Positions 1 through 13,655 of a stretch of 64,000 nt of DNA are shown in pieces. The DNA lies in NCBI GenBank assembly GCA_013399855.1, contig VXAY01004947.1:163386-227385 (forward strand), in the 5' to 3' direction. The stretch comes from Oxyruncus cristatus (lineage: Eukaryota; Chordata; Aves; Passeriformes; Cotingidae). Position 1 is the first letter of the stretch. Each line of letters begins with the position of its first letter. The position numbers were made by a program, and so were the translations under genes. Under the pieces are notes generated by a model. The model was not told the DNA's origin. It was given only the letters and a program-made list of their open reading frames with translations, and did not search any database.

Positions 1-3000
1 GGAAAGACTGAGGTTGCTCACAAGTCTTCACTTAATATTTACTGTTTGTCATTAGGTGAGACTCCAGTCATTCCCAGACGACTGCCCTGATAGTAGTGTA
101 GCTCCATGTTCTCTATGGAACCAGAATTTACATCCTTTTTTGCATCGTAATTACAAGTCGTATCCTTGTGCCTCACCACTACCCTCTCCCCTATAATATT
201 TTCTCTTGGACTGTTTTCTGAGGTTTCAAAACACTTTTTTCCTGCCTTTTGTCCATCCCCTTTTCTGTATAGATTCACAGCTATAAAGCCTAACCCTCTT
301 ATGGTCTTGACACAGTGGCATATCTATTTAGAATCAGGTCACTCTTGGAAAAAAAAAAAGCAGGGGGAAAAGGGTAAAAGCAGACACACAGAGGCATGTT
401 CAGGACTCTGGATTGAATCTTCTTCAGCTCTACTGGTATCTGCAGCAGGCACTGAGAGCTCATGCTCACAGCTCCAAGCTAAAGCTACATTTCCTCTCAC
501 CAAGGAACAGTCAGAACAAACAGGCTACCTTAGCCTACACTTAAACATGCCAAATGTTCCCAGGCCTCTGCAGGCTGCCCTGTTATGTGAAACAAATTCA
601 CAGTATATTTGCTCTCCTAAACGTTGCAGCTCTGCTGCCTTTTTAGCTCAGTTTCGGTGCGAGCTCACAAGTGACTCTCATTTTCTGCTTCCTGATCAGA
701 AACTCACTATTTTTCTGCAGCAGACCCTGCACTGAGAACTCATAGCTTGACCTCCTCTGCTTAGTTTAGAGGCACAGTTTTTGTAACCCTCTCCTCAGGG
801 GACATGAATCATGAACTTACCCAAGAGAAAGACACTGAGACAAAATGTTCATGGTGCACTCTCACACGCCAGGGCACAGAAACTTGAGATATCTAATTCA
901 CTGCACCATCTGGAGGCAGGACTGTCTATACCTAAACATTTATCTAAACTGTTCTTGAAGGCGTCTGACAATATCTCTTAACAGCCACCTTCTGCAACTG
1001 TTTCCATGTCTTCTGTGTAAGAATGTGTTTTTCATTATGGATAATGGGAATTTAATACCTGCAGCTTCTTTTTGCACATGTTAATATTTCCAGCATATTT
1101 TCCCTCATCCTTCTCTTCTCTGAATTACACAACCCACTTCCTTCAATTCTTTCTTACAGGCTATGTTTTCATGCCCTCTAATTATTTGAATTTCTCTCCT
1201 CTATACTTTCTCCAGTGAGTGAACATCTTTCTTGAGCTCGAAACTCATCCCACTATTTTAGCTGAAGCTTCACAAACACTGAGTAAAGTGGAAAGATTGC
1301 TTCAGGTACCTCATGATGCTGCCTGGTATCGCATTTAGCTTTCTCATAACAACATAATGTTGTTGACTTATGCTCTGCTGTGACCCACCATAATCCCCAT
1401 ATCTCCTCCTGGAGAAGGCTTATATTTGTACAGCTGATTATTCTTTCCTGTCTGCTGCATCTTTCAGGTCTCCCTTCTGTTTGCTTTAGGCAGTACCTTC
1501 AATTTGTCTGGATTGCTTTGAATTCTAATTTGTATTTGCAGTCCCTACTGCTTAATGCCCCATGCAAACACAGTAAGCATCCTCTCTACTCCCTCATCTC
1601 AGTCACCAGTGAAATATGAAGAGCCTCAAGGGATGTAATCTCCCATTTTGACAATATTTACTAGTAGCTACTCTCTGAAAGGAGCTGGTTACTCACCTCT
1701 CAGAAGATCCATTTAGACCAGGTTTCCTCGTTTTATTTGTGAGGATATCACTAGATAGACTATGTTAAGAGCATCTCTGTGATTCCCATTGATCTCCACA
1801 GCTGCTGTGAAGTTATGGATCTGGGTTCTTTGAATTAAAGTTGTCCTTTTTTATCTATATAGTACATTGATCTGCATTTGTGCCTTTCTCCCATAAGAAT
1901 TATTGTGAAAGTAATAAACTAGAGTAGTGGAATTGCTTTTTTTTCATAGTTGTTGAGCAAAGAAATATATTAATTCAGCTTGCAGATGAAGACTGTCTAC
2001 CTATGCAGTAGCTGTCTAACCTCCTGTTATAATCCACAAGCACCTAGTCAGGACAGTCAGTTCATTCTAGAAGGCTACTCAGCTCACCCAGAAGTGTACA
2101 TTCAATGTCTAGTCAGGTGAGTTGACTCTAAACTCAGTCATTTCGTCTGAATCTCCACGAACTCCAGTGGGAAGTTAGACATAGGCCTGATTCTGCGTGC
2201 CTTGACCCGTGAGCCAAATCCTGCCTGCTAAATTCCATATGGCACACAGGATAATATGCTGTATTCAGTATGTTCCACTCATGTTTTGTTATACATTTTT
2301 AGAGTGCAGGAGAAAAACAGAGAGAAGGATAATATTGACAGCGCAAGTAGGAGTAATGCTGCAACAGTGGAATTTGCTATTGCTGATCTCAGTAACTACT
2401 TACGGTAGTGGGTAATGATCTGTCGTGTGAAAGGGGTAGTAAGTCTTCCTAACTGACCTATGAGATCATCTTTAATTAATGTTTACTAATTACTAATGCT
2501 TACATTTATAGTGATTGGGCATTATCCTGTAAAAAAACCCAGGCGACTGGGGAGGAAAATAAAGCAGCAACAGAATGAGAGGCGTGCACCAGCAACACTG
2601 TTAAAATTTGTTGCCCTTATAACTTGATTTCCCTTCAAGACATCTTATCCCATACACGAGAGGGAGGTTTGGATACTGGTGTGAGAAATCAGAAAATGGG
2701 GAAGGTTTTTGAGCATGGATGTAGTTTCAGCTGATGAAGTCTTGTCTGGGAAACAGTTCCCTGAACAATTTGCTTTTTCACAGATATTCACAATCATCAG
2801 GGTGTGGTTTTTTTCTGCACAAAGAGAGAAAAAGACCAGGAATGTGTGAGAATCCAGCTGAAATAAGCAGGCCCTAAAAACTAAGAACAAAGAATAGCAT
2901 CTGCTGGTCCCTGTTTGATATCCATGAAAGACCATCACTGTTCCACAGTTGCCCTCAGTGTAAAGTTGCTGTTGTAGAAGTTTGCTGTCCCAAACATCAG

Positions 3001-6000
3001 CTCATCCCAGGAAACTCATGAGTGTAAAACTATGGCAGGTAAGATTTGGGGTCAAGTCGGGCTCTTCTGTGATGTGATGTTGATGGCAGCTTTATGTATA
3101 AGAAAAGTGTAATGCAGTGATTTAGTCTTTTCATATTTTGCAGGTTTAAGGACCATTCCTGTTCCCTTCTGCTGTCTAGATCTGTCTCCTGGTGCTATCA
3201 AGGATATCCTCATTCTTCATCCTCCTAAGCTGACACAGGCCCTGATTGTGACGCCTGGTGTCATTTTTACAGTGTTAAATAAACAGGTCTTTTACAAGCC
3301 TGGCTTTGGCAGACAAAATTGTAACCCCTCACAGGTGATTTAATTACAGTTCACTGATCTGTGGTTTGCTAAAAGCATAGAGCTTTCTTCCACTCATTTC
3401 TGCCTACTCTCCAGCCTGCCAGATCTCAGAGAAGGGATGGGAAAAACTGGGAAACACACACTCTTTGCGGCCAATTTCCCATGCTGAGCACAAATCTTGC
3501 ACAGAAACCTGCTCCTTTGTGCTTTCCACTGCATTCCACTTGTGTGTGACCCTCACTGTCCCAGTCACACAGCCTCCCTGTCCCACAGCCCAGTGCAGCC
3601 TTGTGCAGCCATCCAGTAAAATGTGCCAGATGAATCCACTCTCCCACGTTCCTGGGACATGCTGTGTCTCATTCTGGAGCTGAAGGGTTTGTGTCATCCT
3701 TTTAGATGGAGATAGGCCTGAAGGGAGTTTCTCTGCCTGTGTGGACTTAGACGAAGAGTCTCTGATACCACACTCATCCTACAATGGTAGCCAGGTGCAC
3801 ACAACACCTCCAGCCACATTTTTTAGCTTGTGAGGAAGCTGGTTGTTAACGCAAGCTGTGAAAATCACGACGCTACTTCTGCCTTCCCGTCTCTCTCCTT
3901 GCTGGGCTGACCCGGGCCGGCGGTGTCCAACAGGAAAAGCAGCGGTAAGTGAGCTCCACCTAAAGGCTCAGCCCCAGCCCCAGCGCTCTCCCAGAAAGGG
4001 CGGAGGAACTCCGAGGGATTTCACCACTCCTGGGCTCACGCTGTGCTCCACCTCCAGGGAAAAGCGCAGGTTACTCAGCAAAACGTAGGAGCAGTCAGTA
4101 ATGCTCTTTGCCTCCCTTGCAGCCAGGTGTGCTGCTGACCTGGCATCATTTTGTATTTATTGCCTTTTATTTTATGGTTTTTATGGTCATTTGTGCAGTT
4201 ATTTTGTCTGACAACTGTGGCACTACTGAGGTTTAAATGCATAACCTTGTATTTATGAATATATAAAAGTAGAGCTGTGTGTTTTCCTCTAACTCATTGA
4301 AAGACTGTGATGTAAATCATTTCCCACAAAGCTGTGACTATCCAAAGTCAAGGCTTGAAACTATAGCTTTTCACATCCTAGAATAAACACAGTCCCATCT
4401 TCCCTATGTGTGTTTGCACGTTATATTCCTATACCTAACATCACAGTTAAAGGGAAAAAATATCACAAAGTAGTCAGTAGTGAGTTTCCAATACCAGGTT
4501 ACAAAATAGCCCCAGTGTTCTGAAGTTCGTGGTGCCCGCAGAAAAGCCAGAATTAGCCCCTCCTGAGGCTGTTTGCAAATGGGAGAGTACAGACCAAGAG
4601 CACTGGACTACCTGCTTCTCATTGTTCAAGGCCTTAAAGGCAGCATCAAACATAAACAAAGAAACAGCATGGGAGGAACTAGGAAGCATGGGAACGTGTT
4701 CTCCCAGTGCAGGGACCCTCTTGTGCATCTGAGGGAATGAAATTTGTGAGGCAGTAGAAACTGTAGTCCCTGGAGTGGTAATATTTGAACATATCTAGCT
4801 CATATAAACTTAGATTCACTTTAAAGCTTGCACAGTCTTGCTGCAGCAGGTTGTATTTCCAGTTACTGGGATTGTTTGGGCAATGTGGAGGTGTGTCTGA
4901 CATTAGCAGTGGGATCCCAGCAGCAGGATGGTTTCCACATGTTAAGAGGTGCAGGGTGGTTGAGGAGGAGCAAGGCAGGCAAAAGGGATGAACAAAACGA
5001 GTATAACTCTGTGTTTTCCTTGGTTAAGGGCAGCTGACCTGGGAACATCTGGTGCTGAGGACTGCCATTATCCTGAGCAGGTTCTTTGCAGGAACGGATC
5101 CTTCCCTCCTTGCATTCCCCATCACCCTCAGGCAGGAGGCTCTGTGGTGCTGGCCAGGCTTTGTTCTCACTGAAGTTGCTGATTTCTCTCCTTCCATGTG
5201 AATGAAAGTGGAGTCACATCAATATTGAGAACCTTTGAAAAATCCCTCTCTGAATTCACTTAGTGTTTATTCAATTAATTATTCATTATGGGATTTTTTT
5301 TTTGGCTAAAGAAAATCCCTTACTGTCATTTCATCAAAGTGTAGAATATGGTGTTTTACTTCCCCCAAGTGTCCTCTGCTGTGTTTCATCTTCTGCTGTA
5401 TTTTTCCCACAGTTTCAGTCTGTCGAAGAGAACTGCCTTTTTAAATATTATTCCAGAGATGAGAAATGGCATAATTTCTAAACACCATACAACAATTTTG
5501 TTAAAGTGCCGGTAATCTCTTTGTCAATACTCTAAAGGGATCAAAACAAGAGTTGGGAAGATCTGCAATTTAATAAATGAGACTCATAGAAAGCACAGAT
5601 GAAAAGGACAAACATAACCACGCAGCTATGTATGAGATCACCCTGATCCCTTTTCTACAAGGAGCAACAGAACTTTATGTCTGGAATATTTATTTGACTC
5701 CAACAAGTGACCCCTGACGTGACCACAGAGAGCTGTACTTGAGCAGTCAGATGAGGGACTCAGGAGGATTTGGGCACCTACTGGGATGTCTCCCTTCATC
5801 AGGAGAATGAGGAGTGATTCAGGCCAACTTCTTGCTAAATTTTGTCCATCTTGCAAACAGCGGTGGAAAACAACTGCTTTTAAGAGTGGTGGAGAGGGTT
5901 CAGGAGAGATCTCTGCTCCTCTCTGGGCTTTTGGAAATGGTAGAAGGACGTGAGGCTGTGAAATGGAGCCTTGTTTTGTGCATGTGTGTACATGTGCATA

Positions 6001-9000
6001 CACACAGGAGTATGACACAGGGATCAAGAGTTACTACTTCTAATAGTACCTAACTTCACCCTAGTGAAGCTGTGGAGCTGAATGTTGCCCTTGTGAATGT
6101 TTGAGTTCTGCAGAAGTATTTTTATGTCTCTTTCAAAGAACAAAGCGGGCAGTAAGGACATCACCTCAATGCCTGAAGAACTTTAAATGCGTATTCAATA
6201 TTACTTCTGTGAATTCTTCAAATTTACTTTCTAATACACTCAGACACTTACCTGGGACATTTCCAGCCTCACAGTTTCAGACAGAGGTCTCTCTGGCCTG
6301 TTAGGCATAATGCAATCTATCTGAGAAGGCTGTCAGCCCCTTGTCTTTTAAATACTTTCAGAGTCAAAGAAAGTAAGACACACCCTCACCCCCCTACCCT
6401 TACACTCACTTTTTATTTAATGACATTTGGATTTTTCAAAAATACTTAGGGCCCAAGTCAGAGGAAAAATTCTTTACCAAGCAGATCTACGGTTCCTAGA
6501 GGGTTTAGTCCAATTTTAGGCAATTTCAGTAAGAAACTACTGTCTTTAAACATGTAGGACTAGTTACTGAAAAAACACTCACCCACAGGAGGGAGCTCAG
6601 GGGCCTCTCTTTTCTCACATGAGGGACTAAGAACTGAAGTTAAACACACGGAGCAGCAGAGCTTCAAACTATTCCTATGGGACAGTAACCTCTTTTATTT
6701 CTCTCCTCTTTCACAAAAATACTCTGACTGGAAGTTACACAGTGCTGCCTGAGCTTCAGGGCTTCATGGTAAATCTGCAAGGACCTGGACAGCTCTCAAC
6801 TAAGGCTCATATGAAAGCCCAGCGCAGGCTGTGGTGTTCCATGGGTGTCAGCAAATTTGGCCTCTCCTTTACTGCCTTGAGCCCTGTGACAGTAGCTCCC
6901 AAAAGCCCTGATAAAGGCCACTGGGATACATCCAGGCTCAGGAATTCTTGTCTTGCAGCAGTTCTTCAAGCTCAGCAAGCAGGGTGAAGTGGTGTAAGGG
7001 AAGTCAGGGGCCACATCCCCAAGAAAGCAGTGAGTTCTTCCTTTTAGTGATCCGTATAAAGGTTGAACCAGCAAACTGGTTTTGTGTCTGTGCAGCTTTA
7101 AGTGCTTAACAGACCCACTGAAGCTGGGAGCAGAATAAATAAAACTTGATAGGCCATGGGCTCTTTTGTTCAGGCAAATCACAGATTATTTCTGAACGGC
7201 ACAAACTGCTGTGGCATTATCAGGCTTTTCTTACAAGCAAAGGGTACCACCAAAGCTCTGGTGTTTCCCTCTGGTCTCCATGAGTACAGTCAATCCAGCA
7301 GAAACATAACACCACCACTGCTGGGGATAGGTGGCTTTCAAAAGCCAAGCAGGACCCAGAAACCGAACCAAAAGAAAGGAAGGCATAGGATGGCTACAGC
7401 CGAAAGTCTGTATCACATCTCATCTTGAGCAAACCACAGCGTGATCAGAGCTGAACCAGCCTTTCTGTCGGGGAAGGCAGTGCCTGAAGGGTGAGGTGCA
7501 GTGAGGGGGGGGAAAAAAAAAGAAAAAGCCTTCTCATTCAAGTTCCAGCAAGAGGATGCTTCAGCAGAGAAAAAGCCCCACAACATTATCTAAAACACTG
7601 GACGTTGTTCTCCCTGTTGTTCAATTTAAGAAGCACTTACCCACTATTCTGACTTGAAAAACAGAGCTTAAGTATCAGTAATGTCAGACTAATAAATCAG
7701 TAAGCCAGTTCATCTCCAAGCACTGTTTTGACTCTTTCTCACTGTGAGCCAGATCCTGTAGTTTTTACCTGAATCCTCATTTTCCTTCTCTTCAATACAC
7801 CACCTGAATTTTACTGCAGGTAGCACCTGTGTCTTCAGTCAGCACTCAGTTGCCTCAAACACTGGCAAAAAAAAAAAAAGTATCAAAATACAGATTTACA
7901 ACTGACTTTGGGGCACTTGGTTTTGAAGAATAGCTCCTCCTTTTCTTAAATGTTAATATGAAGATTGCCTGACAAAGCCAAAAGGAGAATTCGAAAGTTG
8001 GATTCATTGTTTAATATCAGGGTCTAGCTATTTACAAGTATGTTTTGTCTTGTCATTCGTAATTTCTATTATATTCTTTCCATGCATTTATTCAACTCAG
8101 CAGTTCAATTGGATAATGTTGAATTCACCTCAGCATTAATGCCTGGCAACAGCCTTTGAGGTCACAAGGCGATGATTTCATTAGAGGAACCAAGCAAAAG
8201 TGGAAGGAATGTGGGGGCTGAGAGGGGGGAAAAAGCTTTTGTTGAAACACAAATATCCTCTGTGGGCCCTATTTGAGAAAATATGGCTCTGGCACTATGT
8301 TAGGAGCGGGATATGGGAATAAATACCGGCCAAGCTCTTCTCTCACTGCAAATATTCTCTTTTTTGCTAAATGTCTCAGGCATGGTCTCTGCTCAACCCC
8401 CTCCTCTCTCCTCACCAGAGGACCGCGGTCAAGGCCACGCTGTCCTGCCATGTCCCATCCAGCCAGCCTGGCCATTTGCAGCCATATAGGGGTGCTGCAA
8501 ACTGCACCCAAATTTCATGTCACAGCCCCCTCATTTTGCACTGGCAGAGGAGAGCAGTGGCAACCCAGCCCGGGGGGAGGTGATGCTGGATATAGCAGTG
8601 ACCCTCCAAACATTCCCAGTTCCTTAGACAACTGCATAGCTCTGCTTGTGTGCAGCAGCCTCTATACCCATGTTTAGAGGTCATGCATATTTTGCAGTAC
8701 AGTTATTTGGTTATCAAAGGTATTGCTGATGTTTCGGATAAGGACTGGAATTTTCTATATATAATTAACAGTAGGGGGTGGTGCTTTTTTGGATAATGGG
8801 ATCTTTAGATGCTGGAGGTTGAAAGAGAGTGGGAAAAGGACGCACATATGATCTTTCATATAAAGTAGTCTGGTGATAATGCCCAGCTCATGCTCCCTTT
8901 GCTCACCCTTTGATGTTCAGACCATGCATCAGATGTGAGAAGAATGACTGACAGTCCTGAAACAGCGCACGGTGTCTAATGAGCTCACCGGGGCTCATCA

Positions 9001-10629
9001 GTCCTGAGTTTGACATTTTAATCTGAGCCCCTTGGCTTCCAGGACTTTGATTCACCCTTTTGTTTGCCCACAGCTCTGTGTCGTTGAAAACTGGCCGTCT
9101 CCAGAAGACAGAGACAGTCCTTTCCATGAATCACAAACCTCTTCAGCTGGTGTCTGCAGTCGTACCTGTCCCTCATCCCTTCCCACTACTGACTGCCATC
9201 CTACTCCAGGATTTGGCTTGCAAGGCCAGTGTCTGTCACCTCTGCATTCCCACCCCATGCATATGCACCATCAGGTGGCAGAGGCAAAGGAATTTGGCTT
9301 TGCCCGAGCAACCACAGTAACTCCAATGTAACCCCAGGAGGCCTGGCCCTGGGGGCTCCCTGCGATGGCAGTGTGCATCCTTGAGCTCCTGCGTACGGCG
9401 CTGGCTGCAGACAAACTGGATGGTGTTGAACAGATGGACTGAACCCTGCTCTTGGATAGGGCTCCCCGTCCTTACCATGGGGCCCTGCCAGACACTGCTG
9501 TGCATGGGAGCCAATCCAGCCTATTCCAGGGATTAACTGTGGGACTATGCACGAGGGGGCTACAGATCATGAATCCTTACACAGCAGAGGTGCTCTCAAC
9601 ACCTTCATGACTTCTACCAAAACAATGGCTCTGCTGGTTTTATGTGAACATCACAGACATGCTGCTGGCTGACTGGATGTGCTGCCATTTAAGAAGATAA
9701 GAACTGCAGTGTTTGATGAGAACAGTTATATTGTTTCCTTGCAGTCACAAGAGATTGTGAGTGAACCTTCCCGAACATCTCATGTTAATAGAGGAGGGAC
9801 AGAGTCTCTCTGCAAATACCAAATACCATTCCCAAACTTTGGATCCCCTGTTATTTTGAGATCCTTATACCCTATCAAATGCTGCAATTCATTCAGCTCC
9901 TTGAGGCATTTCTTTCTGCAAGGGTCCTGCAGAGGAAAGCAGCTCATGGCCTCGCTTCTTGCAGAGAACCACTGGCTACCCCTGCTCTGCAGCGCCCCAC
10001 AGCTCTGCTGTCCTGGCTGTAGGACAGCTTCTCCTATGGATTGAGGGCTTGTGCTAACCCCACCTCAGCCTCCTACATGCTTGTGTGGGCACAAAGGACA
10101 CGTGGGCATAAGGACCAGCTGCCAAGCCAAGTGGGGAGTCAGATAGGACACCAAGCAGCAGCAGACTATTGGGTAGATTGAAACATAGCCCTTGTGGTTG
10201 AACGGATAACACTGGGACTCAGACTCTGCCTTAAACTTCCTACGGGGACATCAGTGTGATTCCCCTGTGTTTGAGATTGTCTGCCTTTAAAAGGCAAAAT
10301 GGTATTTGCTCAATGGCCTAAGAGCTATAGATGAAATAAGTCCGAGGTTTAGTCATCATTTTGGTGGCTCTGGTTCTGTATATGAATATGTCTAAGTTAA
10401 GTTAAGAATGTTGCCATTTAGTATGTGGTATTTTAATATTTAATTAGTTTTTAGAGGTTGAATAATGGCTTTTGTGACAGATGTGATGGGTCACCTTTCT
10501 AGGCTTTTAGAGGGTCTCATGATCTTTCACTGCTCAAGAGTCACTCGCACACTGAACTCTGATGACATATGGTGCAAATAATCATTTCAGCTGGCTAGGG
10601 ATGGATATTCCCAGCATGGCATTTCAGAT
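1..10629. other. intergenic flank 3' of NDP, no gene recognised
   Basis: No frame here encodes a product I recognise. In mammals MAOB follows NDP on this side, but I see no flavin-binding GxGxxG exon or other MAO segment. A G+C-rich patch with a GTAAGT motif lies at 3890-4080. The rest is A+T-leaning unique sequence with short homopolymers (for example 7868-7879). Confidence 0.6.
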
Positions 10630-11210
10630 CCAGCTCACTTTTCAATGATTTATTTGTAATTTCTGCTAAACCACAGTTAAAGTCATCCAGCACTTGGCTG
10701 CTCAATCAGTAACAGATGACCCTTGCCAACAGCACAGTTTGTTTTCAAGGCCAGTATAAGTAGGAAACTGAGAATAAACTGATAGGTTAAGAGGTTGTAT
10801 GTGGGAACTGATGCCCCTCCTCTGTCCGAATGTCAACTTCCAGAGCTCAGTGCTGTCATCCAGCTGACCTTCCTCTCTGTTCCCCTGCTGCCCATGGCCA
10901 GCAGCAAAAGCTCTGTAGTCAGAGCTGAGCCTGAAAAAGAAGAAACTCTCAAAAATATCCTTTCAGAAAAAAAGAAAGGCTTCTCAAAAACAAGTCCTCG
11001 CTCTTTCGCCTTTGTACACCGTGGTACCAGCATCCACCACCCAGCACCCCAGGGTATTTTGCACTTCAGCTCTCAGATTCAATCCAGCCTGGGTAGTCCT
11101 GTCCTTGCTGCAACCACGTGCTGGGAGCAACGCCTTGACTCTGGACTGTTTCTTGGGAGTCTTTCCCATCGGCAGCACGCCAGTCCCCTCCCTGCTGTGG
11201 CAGCACGCCC
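10630..11210 (-). other. NDP: predicted 3' UTR of NDP
   Basis: Sequence between the norrin stop and the first AATAAA on the coding strand. It is G+C-rich next to the stop and grows A+T-rich towards 10650. It contains no recognised repeat or conserved element. Confidence 0.4.
10649..10654 (-). terminator. candidate poly(A) signal of NDP
   Basis: AATAAA on the minus strand (TTTATT on plus), about 560 nt after the norrin stop. Cleavage would fall near 10630. A weaker ATTAAA-type site occurs near 10432-10437. Longer 3' ends cannot be excluded, since the human 3' UTR is longer. Confidence 0.4.
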
Positions 11211-11438
11211 CTAGGAGTTGCACTCCTCGCAGTGGCAGGAGAGGATGTAGCGGTAGGTGGCCGTGAGCCGCATTCCCCCCGAGCACCGCAGCCTCATGGC
11301 CTTCAGCTTGGAGGTCTGGGGGCGGCAGCAGTGGCAGGTGGAGCGGAAGGGCTGCTTCAGCACCGTGCTGAAAGACACCATCGGCTCCGAGCGCGACGTC
11401 TGGCTGCAGCGCCCCTCGCAGCGAGCCAGCAGCACCAT
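11211..11438 (-). CDS. NDP: NDP exon 3: norrin residues 59-133 and stop
   Basis: This is the last coding exon and carries most of the C-terminal cystine-knot domain. It opens with Met-Val-Leu-Leu-Ala-Arg-Cys and closes with Cys-His-Cys-Glu-Glu-Cys-Asn-Ser before a TAG at 11211-11213. Nine cysteines are visible (65, 69, 93, 95, 96, 110, 126, 128, 131), all at the family positions. In human norrin, 65-126 and 69-128 are knot disulfides, 55-110 is a further bond, and 93, 95 and 131 link the dimer. The acceptor reads tttgcag/ATGGTG, with a pyrimidine tract and a CTAAC motif at 11461-11465 (branch A about 24 nt from the exon). Against the human protein from memory only about five of 75 residues differ (68, 72, 78, 92, 106), all outside cysteines. 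The exon is much more G+C-rich than its introns, which leaves long spurious frames open on both strands. Confidence 0.98.
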   Translation of the reverse strand: MVLLARCEGRCSQTSRSEPMVSFSTVLKQPFRSTCHCCRPQTSKLKAMRLRCSGGMRLTATYRYILSCHCEECNS

Positions 11439-13604
11439 CTGCAAAGGAAGAGAGACATGAGTTAGGAAACGTGTCCCCTCCTGGCTGCTGGAGCGCAGGG
11501 GACACCAGCAGATTGTTACCTCCTTCCAGCCTGGTTGTTTTTTTTATCACTGCATCCCACCACCCTGGGGAGGGCACCCAGCCCCACGCAGTGCTTTGCC
11601 TCCTCCGGGTGATCCTGGCACTGACACCAGCGAGGACAACAGGACCTGGAGTGACCTCAGGGCTCCAAATGACCACAGCCAGCCCCGCTTTCCAGACGCT
11701 GTGGCTGCAACTGTGACTTGCTGACCCCAGATTTGGGTCAGCCAAGCTCTTAAATCATCAGCCAGACTGATACTTCAGTTTTCCGGTGTTTTGAGTGTGT
11801 ATACTGGTGGAAATGTCTCAAATTCTTAGATATGTGAACACATAAAGTAGAAATATAAAGAAGAAGCTCAGTTTGTTGTTTTAAAGAAGTTTCTAGCTCC
11901 GTCCTTTTGCAGAGATCACCTTGAACATGTATTTGCAATTATATGTGTGTATATATTTTATATCATTGCATCAGTTGTATCTGTATGAAATGCATTACAT
12001 GGCATGAGGCAGTGCAAATGTAAAAAAATAAGATGAACTTGTTGCCAAATATGAGGGTTCCCTAGTGAGGTTTTCCAAAAGCAGTGCAGGCTCCATGTTT
12101 CTTCTCCTTAGGAGTTCACCATCTGAGCTGTGACCATAACAAGGGAACTTGCACAACAGGAGGCACTGAGGAAGGAAAGTCCATGTGCATTCACTACTCC
12201 CCCAACAACCCCTTGTTGAGCAGAGGAGATGGATAGAGCATTAAGCACTATATAAATCTATAAAGGCTCCTCTAAAGCTCAGGAAGTGATGTGTTAGAAA
12301 CAGCCACCTTGATAATGGGTAAGTGCTGTACAAGTTTGAAAAAACTCTTACACTTTCATGGGGACAGAAATATTACGTCCATATCAGCTAATTCTGCTTA
12401 ACCAACATAAACCTCAAAATCAGGTTTTTATACCATCCAAAGTAGGTAGTGAAACAGTTGTCAGTCTTTCCTATAATTAAGGAATAACATTACATTTTAA
12501 CCGTGCTGCACATATCTCATGTTTTTTTACAGACAATCCAAAAGGATAAGTACAGATGTGACAGCAAATATTTTACGATGTTAAACCCTTTGGGGCTTCT
12601 TTCACTACACATGTTCAGCTGACTGCAAATCTCCAAGTCATGCAAGCAGGTATGTCAAGTGTTGGATTATCTCTTTAGTCGGAGTCATAAGGAAAGACAG
12701 GGTAGAAAGAGAGAGGGAATATTCCTGATGCCAAGTAGGAAATGCCAGCACTGTCTGTGTCCATGGGAAAGGCACTGATCATCCGTTGTACAGTGCTTAA
12801 AAATTACTCTTCCAAGGGTACTTGCATGTTAAATGGTTTGCTTAGAAATGTATTAATATATTAACAACTGCAATTCCAGTCAACACAGACAGATCACAAA
12901 GAATATGTCTTCATGAGCTGATGATCTGTGGTTGGTACCATCTTGTTTCTTGGTTAAATTAAGAGAAGGATTCTTGTTGCTCTCTGACAAATTTGCCATC
13001 CTTTATGATTTGTAGCATAAATTTATGATCTCCTTCCTGTGATACTGCACATTCATAAATAAATTAACTGCAGCTGCTAGTAGTAATACTGTGGGAAGGA
13101 AATTTCAGTGAAATGTTGAGTCATACCCAAGCTTTAGCTGTGTCAAGCTCCTTAACACCACTGTCTTTAGAGTACAGGGAACAGGGAAACAGACAATCCT
13201 TACAGTGCTAGCACCCCATTAAAGTCAGATAAAGATCCATTTATTTCCCCGTGGTAAACAAAACTCACTTCCCAGGCAGACAGCTGCTGAGTGTATTTAG
13301 TTAGATACCAGCTACACAGGTATCTAATCTTGCCTGCCTTGCAAAGGAAAGGCAGCAGATTGGGATGTTTAAACCAGTTGGTTTCCTTTCCAGCATCTTG
13401 GCAGCTCTTATTAGGTCCCCTGCTTTGACCAGTTCACCAGACCTCTGTCACAGGCTATTACCAAAGATTTGGCTGAAGAGGAAGGTGAAGAGCAATCCAA
13501 AGGCAGCTGAGAAATGCCTGAAGGTTGCAAAGGCAACAGAGCAGAACTCTCCTCAGGAGTGACAAAGAGGGACGTGCAGCAGCCAGAAGTTGCTTTTTCA
13601 GAGG

Positions 13605-13655
13605 TTCAGAGGAACTCCAGAGTCCCTTCCAACCAATTATTCCTATGATTCTGTG
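13605..13655 (+). mobile_element. CR1 LINE 3' tail fragment (intron 2)
   Basis: A short remnant of the avian CR1 3' end: 'gtcccttccaacc' followed by 'attcctatgattctgtgat'. Plus orientation, antisense to NDP. Confidence 0.75.

Noticed and set aside
166..735. 189-codon plus-strand frame
   Set aside because: No domain, no splice signals assigned, composition of ordinary intergenic DNA; treated as chance.
11232..11465. Plus-strand frames opposite NDP exon 3
   Set aside because: Antisense shadows of the norrin exon; no independent support.
10984..11745. 253-codon minus-strand frame spanning NDP exon 3
   Set aside because: It is an alternative frame kept open by the G+C-rich norrin exon and runs across the exon's splice acceptor into the intron. 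The true frame is norrin.
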